DNA of 64,000 nucleotides from Alphaproteobacteria bacterium (GTDB lineage: Bacteria > Pseudomonadota > Alphaproteobacteria > Micropepsales > Micropepsaceae): positions 31,205 to 95,204 of the forward strand of contig JACADY010000065.1 of the NCBI GenBank assembly GCA_013389115.1. Reading direction: 5' to 3'. The translations under genes and the position numbers were made by a program. A model generated the notes under the pieces. That model was not told the DNA's origin, did no database searches, and saw nothing but the letters and a program-made list of their open reading frames with translations. The first letter of the stretch is position 1; each line of letters begins with the position of its first letter. Positions 20,427 through 28,846 of this stretch are shown here, piece after piece.

Positions 20427-21578
20427 TCAAGTTTCATTCTGAACCAGGTCGCGCTTCAAAACGAGCGCGTCATGCGCGCCGAACCGATCCCGATAATAGG
20501 CGGCACGCCTTCCCACGGGCACAAACCCTAAACCCTGGTAGAGGGTCAGCGCCGCCTCATTGACGACCGAGACCTCCAGAAAAAGCGCATTGGCGCCCGC
20601 CTCGCGCAACGCGGCGAGCACCCCCTCCATGAGGATGCGGCCAATGCCCCTGCGGCGGCTATCGGGCGCGACGGCAAGAGAAATGATCTCCGCCTCTGCG
20701 CCCGTTTGGCGCAGCAGCGCATAGCCTTCGCACTCACCCATCCCATTCTCGGCGAGGATAAGGGCTGTTCCCGGCCCATCCAGAAACTGGGCGACGGCGG
20801 CTGCGTTCCACTGCTCCTCAAAGCTGGCGTTCTGCAGGGCCGCCACCAGCATCGCATCGGCGGGAAGGCCCCGGCGGATCCTCGCGGCGCCCATCGCCAT
20901 GGATTTGGCGGGCAACTTGGCGTCGGGCTTGCGCAGGTAAAGGGGTTTAGGGGCCTCTGCGCCGGGCGCTTTCGCCGCACCCAGCCTCGCCACGCACACA
21001 GCATCGGGCTCGTTTCGCCCGGTATCGCAAAGCCGCGAGGTCCATGCCTCCTTCCGCGCGGCCAGAAGGGGAAAGCCGGAGCCTGCAACCCTTAGCGGGC
21101 CTTCCGCCTCTTTCGACCAGCGCGTCACCTCAGCCGCCGCCGCCTCGATGCTCAACAGCGCCGGCGGTGCGCAAGGCACGCCATCGCGGCTGAATATCTG
21201 GAAATACAACTCGTCGCGGCGGGCATCGATCGCAACGATGATGAGGCCCCCGCCTTCGCCCTCCTGGCGGACGGCCTCGGCCATAGCCTCCAGGGTTCCG
21301 ATACCGACGATCTCGCAGCGCAGCGCCAGCGCCATGCCGCGCGTCAGGGCAAGCGCCACGCGCAGGCCGGTAAAGGTTCCAGGACCGATCGTGACAGCAA
21401 TCCGGTCGATCGAGGCGGGCACTCTATCCGCTTCCCTGAGCACCGCCTCGACCATGGGCGCCAGCGCTTCGGCGTGGCCTGTGCGCATCGCCGCATGCCG
21501 GCGCGCGAGGATATGCCCATCCTTAAGCAATGCGGCCGAGCATGCGCCTTGCGCGGTGTCGAGACCCAATACAATCAA
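20427..21578 (-). CDS. TsaB-RimI fusion (t6A synthesis subunit plus N-acetyltransferase)
   Basis: One 383-residue frame with two known proteins. Residues about 1-215 are TsaB-like ([38 protein letters not shown]), the non-catalytic partner of TsaD in t6A37 tRNA modification. Residues about 230-380 are a GNAT domain of the RimI type ([17 protein letters not shown] as acetyl-CoA loop, [31 protein letters not shown]), the family that acetylates ribosomal protein S18. No stop or frameshift separates them. The chosen TTG at 21578 overlaps the nitroreductase TGA as TTGA and gives the usual TsaB N-terminus; a GTG at 21590 is the alternative. Confidence 0.93.
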   Translation of the reverse strand: MIVLGLDTAQGACSAALLKDGHILARRHAAMRTGHAEALAPMVEAVLREADRVPASIDRIAVTIGPGTFTGLRVALALTRGMALALRCEIVGIGTLEAMAEAVRQEGEGGGLIIVAIDARRDELYFQIFSRDGVPCAPPALLSIEAAAAEVTRWSKEAEGPLRVAGSGFPLLAARKEAWTSRLCDTGRNEPDAVCVARLGAAKAPGAEAPKPLYLRKPDAKLPAKSMAMGAARIRRGLPADAMLVAALQNASFEEQWNAAAVAQFLDGPGTALILAENGMGECEGYALLRQTGAEAEIISLAVAPDSRRRGIGRILMEGVLAALREAGANALFLEVSVVNEAALTLYQGLGFVPVGRRAAYYRDRFGAHDALVLKRDLVQNET

Positions 21579-22165
21579 AGGACCTTGCACACCTCATCGA
21601 ACTCAAATCGCGGACTGCGCGGGAACAGGCCGGCCGGGTCGCCATAGCCAAGGTTGCAGAGGAAGTTCGATTTCACCTCTGTTCCGCCAAAGAATTCCTT
21701 ATCGACGCCGGCATTGTCGAAGCCCGACATCGGCCCGCAGTCCAGTCCCAGCGCGCGCGCTGCAACAATGAGATAGGCGCCCTGCAGCGAGCCATTGCGA
21801 AAGGCCGTCACTTCGCTCCGCGCCTTGTTGCCGGCGAACCAGGATTTCGCGTCCGTATGCGGGAAAAGCCTCGGCAAATGCTCATAAAAGGTCAGATCGT
21901 GCCCGATGATCGCCACCACCGGCGCACTCATCGTCTTTTCCGCGTTGCCCGGCAAGAGATAGGGCTTCAGGCGCTGTTTGGCCGGCATCGAGGTCAAGAA
22001 TAGCAGGCGGGCGGGCGAACAATTGGCGCTGGTCGGACCCATCTTCATCAGGTCATAAAGCGCATGAAGCAAAGCCGGGCTGACGGGCTTGTCCTGCCAC
22101 TTGTTGTGCGTGCGCGCGGAACGGAAGATCGCGTCAAGGCTCGCATCGGGAACGGGGTTGGTCAT
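21575..22165 (-). CDS. Nitroreductase-family protein (RutE/HadB-like)
   Basis: A 196-residue FMN-dependent NAD(P)H reductase fold. [40 protein letters not shown] matches, in shorter blocks, the RutE (malonic semialdehyde reductase) subgroup, as does [16 protein letters not shown] near the C-terminus. The true substrate is unknown; there are no rut genes here. It precedes tsaB-rimI with a 4-bp overlap. The gap to nfuA is 123 bp. Confidence 0.88.
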   Translation of the reverse strand: MTNPVPDASLDAIFRSARTHNKWQDKPVSPALLHALYDLMKMGPTSANCSPARLLFLTSMPAKQRLKPYLLPGNAEKTMSAPVVAIIGHDLTFYEHLPRLFPHTDAKSWFAGNKARSEVTAFRNGSLQGAYLIVAARALGLDCGPMSGFDNAGVDKEFFGGTEVKSNFLCNLGYGDPAGLFPRSPRFEFDEVCKVL

Positions 22166-22288
22166 GCTTCGTCCTGCCCTTCATGGCCGTTCAGCGGACG
22201 CATGGATCGCGAATCGTTCCCGCTCCGGCCCTCGCCTGCATCAATGGCGGGAAAGCCGGCCTTGCGTCAATGGCAGGCGATGGTCCCT

Positions 22289-22840
22289 TCAGACCGCCTC
22301 GACCGCCGAGACCTCGGGAATATAGTGACGAAGCATGTTCTCGACCCCGTTCTTCAAGGTCATGCGTGAGGAGGGGCAGCCGGAGCATGAGCCCTGCATG
22401 CGCAAGAAGACGACCCCTGAGGGTTCATCGAAGCCCTCAAAGGCGATGTCGCCGCCATCCTGGGCCACCGCCGGGCGGATGCGGGTATCCAGCAGTTCCT
22501 TGATCTGGGCCACTATTTCGCTGTCCTCAGCGGCCGCGCCCGCCTTGATGGGGGCCTCGCCCTCCAGAATGGGCAGGCCGCGCGTATAGTGCTCCATGAT
22601 CGCGCCCAGAATGGCGGGCTTTAGATGCTGCCATTCGCCCTTCGCCTTGGTGACCGAGATGAAATCCGAGCCGAAGAACACGCGCAGCACATCGGGAACC
22701 TGGAAAATTGCGGCGGCAAGCGCGGAGGCCTTTGCCTCCTCCACGTTCGCAAATTCCATGACCCGGTCGCCCAGAACGATCCGACCGGGCAGAAATTTGA
22801 GCGTTGCGGGGTTGGGAGTCGATTCCGTCTGAATGAACAT
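22289..22840 (-). CDS. NifU/NfuA-like iron-sulfur scaffold protein
   Basis: A 183-residue protein with an N-terminal Nfu_N (Scaffold_N) domain (MFIQTESTPNPATLKFLPG, about 1-90) and a C-terminal NifU domain (about 105-175) with the cluster-binding CSGCPSS (CxxC). This is the mitochondrial-NFU1-like form common in alphaproteobacteria, carrying [4Fe-4S] clusters to client enzymes; miaB, hemW and the Rieske protein in this window are Fe-S proteins. Divergent from the cyclase gene at 23155, separated by 314 bp. Confidence 0.95.
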   Translation of the reverse strand: MFIQTESTPNPATLKFLPGRIVLGDRVMEFANVEEAKASALAAAIFQVPDVLRVFFGSDFISVTKAKGEWQHLKPAILGAIMEHYTRGLPILEGEAPIKAGAAAEDSEIVAQIKELLDTRIRPAVAQDGGDIAFEGFDEPSGVVFLRMQGSCSGCPSSRMTLKNGVENMLRHYIPEVSAVEAV

Positions 22841-23000
22841 GCGCGCGTCCGCTTCCTTGCCATAGTTGAGCGAGATAGTGCGTTATCCTCGCCCATGCCT
22901 GTTATATGTCGGCAATGGGGCTCCTCTTCAACCTGGATGTTGTCGCATCACGGCCGCTTTACCCCTTCAGAGGCGCCGTCGCCCCTCCTTAACCTACCCG

Positions 23001-23081
23001 GCTCGCGAAGGCTCGTACCTTAAGGGTGAGGACCATACATAAGGCCTCATCCCGAGGCGGCCGCTCTTCGCGGCCCCAAGG
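23001..23081. repeat. Paired palindromic repeat halves (CTTAAGGGTGAGG / CCTCATCCC)
   Basis: CTCGTACCTTAAGGGTGAGG is followed after 13 bp by CCTCATCCCGAGG and a GGCCGC/GCGGCC hairpin with CCAAGG. The first part matches the right half of the palindrome at 39917-39961. Both resemble the CCTCATCCTGAGG family of intergenic palindromes seen in many alphaproteobacterial genomes. It occupies much of the 22841-23154 gap between divergent genes; the remainder shows no gene. A TTTTTT after the hairpin is probably coincidental as no gene enters from the left. Confidence 0.6.
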
Positions 23082-23154
23082 TTTTTTCCCGCTCACAGTT
23101 TCTTCCAGCGTCACCTTGTCTCCCCCTTCGGCCGAAAATGCGTTAACTAGCCCC

Positions 23155-24381
23155 ATGCCCGCCATCAGCCCGTCACCGCCGCCGCATCCCAATAACCCGG
23201 CGCCGCGCCCGGACTTATCCCCGGAGCTCATCCGGTGGCTGACCATGCATGAGGGCTCGCGCACGGATATCCTTAGCTATCTTGAGGACATGGGCGTCCG
23301 CTTCAACGCGATCGGAATCCCGCTGGTGCGCGTCAGCCTGAGCCTCGATGATTTCCACCCGGAGGTCGTCGGCCGGTCCTATGCCTGGCATCGCACGCAG
23401 GGCCGGGAAGAGATCGACCGGCGCTATACGCCGCGGCGGGCAGAATCCTATTGGGACAGCCCTGTGCGCGTCATTCATGAAGGCGCGGCTGCCGTGCGCC
23501 GCAGGCTCGAAGACCCGCAGGTTCCGCTCGATTTCGGCGTGACGCGGGAGCTGAAGGCCACCGGCGTGACGGATTATGCCGGCCTCGTGCTGCGCTTTTC
23601 GGATGGGTCGCGCCAGTTCATCTCGTTCGCGACCGACCGCGCCGGTGGCTTTTCCGACGAGGACCTGACCGCCTTCGACACGCTGCTGCCGTTCATCTCG
23701 GCGCGGATCGAGATCGAACATGCAAGGCGCAGCACCGAACAATTGCTGAATACCTATCTGGGGCGCGACGCGGCAAGGCAGGTGATCGCCGGCACGATCC
23801 GGCGCAATGCGGGCAACGCGATCGAGGCCATCGTGCTCGCCTCTGACTTGCGCGGGTTCACGCGGCTCGCCGATCAACTGCCCGCGCCTGCTGTGATCGA
23901 GGCGCTGGGCGAATATTTCGAAGCCGTCGCCCAGCCCGTGCGGCGGGCCGGGGGCGACATCATCAAGATGGTGGGGGATGGCATCCTGGCCATTTTCCCG
24001 CTCGGGGAGCGCACGCCCGCCCGGGATGCCGAAGCGGCCGCGCTGGCGCTCGATGCCGTCAGGCAGGCGGTCGCGGGACTTGCCGCGGCAAGCGGGGCTG
24101 TTCTGCCGGCCGGGGTTGGTCCGCTGCGTGCCGGATTTGCGCTGCACGCGGGCGAGGTCACGTTTGGCAATGTGGGCGCACGGGACCGGCTCGATTTCAC
24201 CGTCATCGGCCTTGCCGTCAACGAGGCCTTTCGACTGGAAGCCCTGACCAAGACGCTCGGGGTCAGTGCTGTCACCTCCGCGCGCTTCGCCGCCATGCTG
24301 GGTCATGATGGATTGAGATCAGCCGGGTTTCACGTGCTGCGCGGCGTGCGGGAGGCGCGGGAAGTCTTCACGGCCGTGTGA
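23155..24381 (+). CDS. Class III adenylate/guanylate cyclase
   Basis: A 408-residue soluble protein. The C-terminal cyclase domain (about residues 220-400) shows VLASDLRGFTRLADQLP with the metal-binding Asp, GGDIIKMVGDGILAIFPL with the second metal Asp, and GNVGARDRLDFTVIGLAVNEAFRLE. The N-terminal half (about 25-195) looks like a GAF-type or related sensory region (VRVIHEGAAAVRRRLED, ATGVTDYAGLVLRFSDG). Nucleotide specificity cannot be decided here. I start at the ATG at 23155, past a Pro/Ser-rich read-through segment. It is convergent with the universal stress gene. Confidence 0.9.
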   Translation: MPAISPSPPPHPNNPAPRPDLSPELIRWLTMHEGSRTDILSYLEDMGVRFNAIGIPLVRVSLSLDDFHPEVVGRSYAWHRTQGREEIDRRYTPRRAESYWDSPVRVIHEGAAAVRRRLEDPQVPLDFGVTRELKATGVTDYAGLVLRFSDGSRQFISFATDRAGGFSDEDLTAFDTLLPFISARIEIEHARRSTEQLLNTYLGRDAARQVIAGTIRRNAGNAIEAIVLASDLRGFTRLADQLPAPAVIEALGEYFEAVAQPVRRAGGDIIKMVGDGILAIFPLGERTPARDAEAAALALDAVRQAVAGLAAASGAVLPAGVGPLRAGFALHAGEVTFGNVGARDRLDFTVIGLAVNEAFRLEALTKTLGVSAVTSARFAAMLGHDGLRSAGFHVLRGVREAREVFTAV

Positions 24382-24391
24382 GGACGCCCGC

Positions 24392-24874
24392 TCAGGCCAG
24401 CGCGTCGACGGTCTCGTTCGAGAGCGAGCCGGGTACGATGGTGACGGGAATGGGATAGGCGTTGCCCACGCCCTTCGCTGCCAGCTCCACCAGCGGCCCT
24501 GGACCTTCGCTGCCCGTCCCTGCGCCCAGGATCAGGACGGAGATATCGGGGTCCTGCTTCAAGAGCTCCAATACCTGGTCCTTCTTGCGGCCTTCGCGAA
24601 TTTCAAGCTCGGGCACGACGCCCGTCAACTCGTTCACTTCCTTCGCGGCCTGATGAAGGATCGCTTCGGCATCGCGAAAGGCTTCGTCGCGCATGATCTG
24701 GGCGACCGCCATCCATTGCTGCGGATCGGCCGGCGAGATCACGTGCAGAAGCGTCACAAGACCGTTCGTTGCGGCCGCGCGGCGCGCGGCAAAACGCAGC
24801 GCCACCTTGCACTCCGGCGTTTCGTCAACGACGACCAGGAATTTGCGGCGGCGTGGCCGGGGAGCATCCGTCAT
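24392..24874 (-). CDS. Universal stress protein (UspA family)
   Basis: A 160-residue single Usp domain: KFLVVVDETPECKVALRFAARRA at the start, LLHVISPADPQQ, and GAGTGSEGPGPLVELAAKGVG with the ATP-loop-like Gly pattern near the C-terminus. The ATG at 24874 fits the family; the frame is open upstream but the added residues do not. A dispersed repeat separates it from the DUF2333 gene. A stress role is inferred from the family. Confidence 0.9.
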   Translation of the reverse strand: MTDAPRPRRRKFLVVVDETPECKVALRFAARRAAATNGLVTLLHVISPADPQQWMAVAQIMRDEAFRDAEAILHQAAKEVNELTGVVPELEIREGRKKDQVLELLKQDPDISVLILGAGTGSEGPGPLVELAAKGVGNAYPIPVTIVPGSLSNETVDALA

Positions 24875-24931
24875 GGCGGGGAGCCTGCCACCTTTGGGGC
24901 AGGGGCCGCAAGATCCGGCAGGTCTTCCGGC

Positions 24932-25058
24932 TAAAGCAGCCTCGCCTTCAATCAGAATCGTGACGCCACTCTCTGTTCTGTGTTGTCGCAACGTTTAGCG
25001 GGAAACCGGTGCCCATCCCCGCCTTCGCGGGGACATGCTTTTTGCGCACGTTGCTCTA
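24932..25058. repeat. Dispersed ~125-bp intergenic repeat, copy C
   Basis: Starts TAAAGC, shares GAATCGTGACGCC, TTGTCGCAACG, CCGGTGCCCATCCCCGCC, TTCGCGGGGACATGCTTTT and the CACGTTGCTCTA end with copy B, and its core with copy A. The right-end CTA (25056-25058) is the TAG stop of the DUF2333 gene on the minus strand. Confidence 0.85.
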
Positions 25059-26090
25059 TTTAGCCAGCACGTCCCCAACCTCGCGCAACTGCATGCGGGC
25101 GCGCAGGAGATAGAAACCCTCGCTCGAGAGGTGGCTGGGGAAAAACTGGCTGCCCGGACTGCCATCCATGATGCCAAGCCAGGGCTGAAGCTCTGCGGCT
25201 TCAGCGAAGGAGTGCAACATCTGCTTCCAGACGGTTTCGAGCTGGCGCTCCTTCAGAAGAGGCTCGAAGTCCTGCCCAAGTTCACGCAGCACCATGTAAT
25301 AGGCGTACATCTGGCCCTTGATATTGTAGAAAAGATCATCGGCGCTGTTGCTCCAGATATAGCCCGATGAGTCCTCCAAATGCCGGTCGATCGCGGCCGA
25401 TGAGGAGCCGATATCCTGCGCGATGCGCTCGATCGCGGCGATGAGGTTGTCGGCCCGACGGTCAAACACGGCCTGACCGTTCGCCAGGCGCTCATTATAG
25501 GCTTCAAAGCGCTTCGCCGCGTTCAGATACTGGGTTTCCGCCGGCGCCGTCGGCAGGATCGAATTGGCCGGGTTCCAATACCAAAGCGTCGGCGCGGTCT
25601 GCATGAAGCCCGAGGCCGACTGCAAATCCTGGTCAATCTGGCTTGAGCCACGCGTGCGGCCCAATTGATCCTGAAGCTCGAAACTGAAGCGTGCCAGCGC
25701 CTGGATCATGCCCGATTGAAACGAGGGCATATCATCGAGCAGCATGCCCGAGGGGGAAAACCAGGGATTGTTCGCGACCCAACCATGATCCTCCACCTCG
25801 CGCCTGATCAGCGCCGACATAACGGCCACCGCGCGGCTTTGCCCCGCTTTCAGGTTGCGGCCCTCAAGCGAGAAGGTCATGTCATCATCGACCGTGCTGC
25901 CGATCCAGGCGAGCAGGGGATAGGAAAAGACGAAGAGAATCACAATCAACAGCAGCGCGCGGCCCCAGAAGCTGGCCTGCCCCATCCAGGCCAGGCGGCC
26001 CGCCACGGCGGCGTTCAGCCTCTGCCTTGCCGCCGCCAAGCCTTCCTGCAGCGAGCGGCCGGTCTGGCGCACCGTTTGATCGGGTTCCAT
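25056..26090 (-). CDS. DUF2333-family membrane protein
   Basis: A 344-residue protein with one N-terminal membrane helix (about 42-65: ALLLIVILFVFSYPLLAWIGS) and a large domain outside. I recognise the DUF2333 type: VDDDMTF, then ALIRREVEDHGWVANNPWFSP, FNNFSFELQDQ-like ARFSFELQDQLGR and the alpha-helical C-terminal part. Function unknown. The ATG at 26090 has GAGGGAG 6 bases upstream. Its stop codon lies in the end of dispersed repeat C, suggesting the repeat trimmed or defined the C-terminus. Confidence 0.85.
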   Translation of the reverse strand: MEPDQTVRQTGRSLQEGLAAARQRLNAAVAGRLAWMGQASFWGRALLLIVILFVFSYPLLAWIGSTVDDDMTFSLEGRNLKAGQSRAVAVMSALIRREVEDHGWVANNPWFSPSGMLLDDMPSFQSGMIQALARFSFELQDQLGRTRGSSQIDQDLQSASGFMQTAPTLWYWNPANSILPTAPAETQYLNAAKRFEAYNERLANGQAVFDRRADNLIAAIERIAQDIGSSSAAIDRHLEDSSGYIWSNSADDLFYNIKGQMYAYYMVLRELGQDFEPLLKERQLETVWKQMLHSFAEAAELQPWLGIMDGSPGSQFFPSHLSSEGFYLLRARMQLREVGDVLAK

Positions 26091-26160
26091 GCTGTCTCCC
26101 TCGCGTCCCACACCACCTTATCCCAAAGGCAGACATGGGAATTAACCGAGGCGGTATCAA

Positions 26161-27180
26161 CTACCCCAGAAAGCCGACAATCTCACGAATGCGTGCCATG
26201 ACGGGCCGCGTAATCTCCCGCGCGCGATCGGCCCCCCGCTCAAGGATCTGGTCCAGCGCCGCCTTGTCCTTCAGCAAGCGCTGCATCCGGTCGCGGATGG
26301 GGCCGATGGTCGCGATCGTCAAATCCGCAAGCTCACTCTTGAAGCCGGAAAACTGGGCGCCCGCATATTGACCAACGATGCTCTCGCGCGAGCGCCCTGA
26401 AAGCGCGGCAAAAATGCCAATGAGGTTCGCCGCTTCAGGCCGCGCCTCCAGACCCTCGGGCGTGTCGGGCAGGGGCTCTGGATCCGTCTTCGCCTTGCGG
26501 ATCTTCTGCAGGATGTCGTCGTTGCTGTCGGAGAGGTTGATGCGCGAGAATTCGGAGGGATCGGATTTCGACATCTTCGCCGTGCCGTCACGCAGGCTCA
26601 TTACGCGCGGCGTCGGCCCCAGGATCAGCGGCTCGGGCTGGGGGAAGAAATCCTCGACCCCATAGTCGTTGTTGAATTTCTGCGCGATGTCGCGCGCCAG
26701 CTCCAAATGCTGTTTCTGGTCCTCGCCCACGGGCACATGCGTTGCCCGGTAGGCAAGAATATCCGCCGCCATCAGCACGGGATAGGCGTAAAGGCCGACA
26801 CTCGCGTTCTCGCGGTTCTTGCCCGCCTTCTCCTTGAACTGGGTCATGCGGTTCAGCCAGCCGACCCGCGCGACACAATTGAGGATCCAGGCCAGCTCCG
26901 CATGCGCCGAGACGCGGCTTTGGGGGAAGATGATCGCGCGTTCGGCATCGATCCCGCAGGCGATATAGGCCGCGGCGATTTCGCGGGTTTTCTCGCGCAG
27001 TTCCGCCGGATCGACCCAGACGGTGATCGCATGCATGTCGACGACGCAGAAGAGGCAGGGCATCTCATCCTGCATCGGCACCCAATTCTTGATGGCACCG
27101 AGATAGTTCCCGAGATGAAGATTGCCCGTCGGCTGCACGCCAGAGAAAACGAGCGGCTTGTGGAGGGCCTTATCGGTCAT
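26161..27180 (-). CDS. trpS: Tryptophanyl-tRNA synthetase
   Basis: Class Ic aminoacyl-tRNA synthetase charging tRNA-Trp. At 339 residues, with the HIGH-equivalent in [14 protein letters not shown] (about residues 17-30) and the KMSKS loop KMSKSDPSE (about 201). [11 protein letters not shown] and [14 protein letters not shown] are further family blocks. It is 103 bp downstream of murJ on the same strand, the usual alphaproteobacterial neighbour. Confidence 0.98.
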   Translation of the reverse strand: MTDKALHKPLVFSGVQPTGNLHLGNYLGAIKNWVPMQDEMPCLFCVVDMHAITVWVDPAELREKTREIAAAYIACGIDAERAIIFPQSRVSAHAELAWILNCVARVGWLNRMTQFKEKAGKNRENASVGLYAYPVLMAADILAYRATHVPVGEDQKQHLELARDIAQKFNNDYGVEDFFPQPEPLILGPTPRVMSLRDGTAKMSKSDPSEFSRINLSDSNDDILQKIRKAKTDPEPLPDTPEGLEARPEAANLIGIFAALSGRSRESIVGQYAGAQFSGFKSELADLTIATIGPIRDRMQRLLKDKAALDQILERGADRAREITRPVMARIREIVGFLG

Positions 27181-27283
27181 TCAACTGATCCTATCGGACG
27201 TTACGGCCATTGGACTGGCGGGCGGGTTATGGCCGCTCCAGCCTTATTAGGCAAGGCCGTGCAATTGACGACAGGGAAAGATC

Positions 27284-28846
27284 TCACGCGCCCCTTGAGA
27301 ATTGCTGGCGCAACTCACCGATCGTCGTCGCCTTCAGCAGCAACGCAAGCAGGGCATAGGCAATGAGGCCGCCCGCGCAGAGGCAAGCGAGCACCAACGC
27401 CTGGGTCAATGCGCCGGCGTCCAACTGAGACGCGAAGGCCAGCGTTCCGCCGACCAGGATCAGGCCCATGCCCAGGCTTGCCAGCACGATGCGCGGCAGC
27501 CGATCCCGCACGCGGTCATCCAGGCGGAACTGACCGCGGCTTGCCAGCGTACGCCAAAGCAAGGCCACATTTGCCCAGGCCGCGACCGCGGTGCCGATCG
27601 CGATGCCGATCACGCCGAGAAGGAAGAAGAGGCCAACCGAGAGCGCGACGTCGAGGAGGAGCGTCAGCACGGCAAAGCGCATCGGCGTTGCCGTATCCTC
27701 GCGCGCGAAAAATCCAGGGGTGAGCACCTTGTTGAGGATGAAGGCGGGGAGCCCGGCGCCAAAGGCGATGAGTACCGTGCCAACCGCGACGCTGTCCGCG
27801 CGGGTGAAGGCGCCGCGCTCAAACAGGGCGACCGCGATGGGCACCGAGATCGTCATCAGCGCGACCGAAGCGGGCAGCGTCAGGAGCATCGAGACCTCGA
27901 GCCCGCGATTTTGCCAATGCAGGGCAAGGTCATCGCGTCCGGCGCGCAAATGCCGCGCGAGCATGGGCAAGAGCACGATACCCATCGCCACGCCCACAAT
28001 GCCGAGCGGAAACTGGTAGATGCGATCGGCGTAGTAAAGGATCGCCGGCGCGCCGTCCTGAAGCGAGGCGACGATGGTGGCGATGAAGATCGAGATCTGG
28101 CTGACGCCGCCCGAAACGATGCCGGGAACCGCAAGCCTGAACAGGCGGCTCACATCGGGCCCAAATTCCGGCAGACGCAGGCGCAGGCTCCAGCCATGGC
28201 GCTCGGCCGCAAAGGCCAGCACCACAAATTGCAGGATGCCTGAGCCCGCGCAGCCAATGGCGAGGGCATAGCCCCATTGCGAGGCGCCCAGTGCCGGCCT
28301 CCAGATGAGATGCGCGATGCCCAGCGCCGCCAGCAATCCCACATTCAGCAGCGCTTGCACGCCCGCCGCCCAGCCGAAACGGCCATGGCTGTTGAGAATG
28401 CCGCCATAGAGCGCGCAAAGCGACATGAACAGCAGATAGGGAAAGGCGATCTGGGTGAAGTCGGCGGCCAGGCTAAGCTTTGCCGGATCATCGATGAAGC
28501 CCGGCGCATAGACGATCATGATCCAGGGCATCGCGCCGATGGCGATCGCGCTGAAGGCGAGCAGGATCGCGAGCAACACGGAGAGAATATGCTCGGCGAA
28601 CAACGTCGCGGAGGCATCGCCCTCGCCCTCCAGCCTTCGCGCATAAAGCGGCACGAAGGCCGAATTGAACGCACCCTCGGCAAAGAGCCGGCGGAAGAGA
28701 TTGGGGAAGCGGAAGGCGACGGCCCATGCATCAGCCACAGGCCCGGTGCCGATGACGGAGGCAATGACGATGTCGCGGGCAAATCCCAGAATGCGGCTGG
28801 CGAAGGTGAGCGAGCCGACAGTTGCGACACTCTTGATCAGGCTCAT
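27284..28846 (-). CDS. murJ: Lipid II flippase MurJ
   Basis: Inner-membrane MOP-superfamily flippase exporting lipid II for peptidoglycan synthesis. At 520 residues with about 14 hydrophobic segments. N-terminal blocks SRILGFARDIVIASVIGTGPVADAWAVAFRFPNLFRRLFAEGAF are nearly canonical. Overlaps the glnD stop by 4 bp (ATGA), so it is probably translationally coupled to glnD. Confidence 0.97.
   Translation of the reverse strand: MSLIKSVATVGSLTFASRILGFARDIVIASVIGTGPVADAWAVAFRFPNLFRRLFAEGAFNSAFVPLYARRLEGEGDASATLFAEHILSVLLAILLAFSAIAIGAMPWIMIVYAPGFIDDPAKLSLAADFTQIAFPYLLFMSLCALYGGILNSHGRFGWAAGVQALLNVGLLAALGIAHLIWRPALGASQWGYALAIGCAGSGILQFVVLAFAAERHGWSLRLRLPEFGPDVSRLFRLAVPGIVSGGVSQISIFIATIVASLQDGAPAILYYADRIYQFPLGIVGVAMGIVLLPMLARHLRAGRDDLALHWQNRGLEVSMLLTLPASVALMTISVPIAVALFERGAFTRADSVAVGTVLIAFGAGLPAFILNKVLTPGFFAREDTATPMRFAVLTLLLDVALSVGLFFLLGVIGIAIGTAVAAWANVALLWRTLASRGQFRLDDRVRDRLPRIVLASLGMGLILVGGTLAFASQLDAGALTQALVLACLCAGGLIAYALLALLLKATTIGELRQQFSRGA

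Noticed and set aside
23052..23086. GGCCGC/GCGGCC hairpin followed by TTTTTT as an intrinsic terminator
   Set aside because: No plus-strand gene enters from the left, since nfuA runs the other way; it is better explained as part of the paired palindromic repeat.
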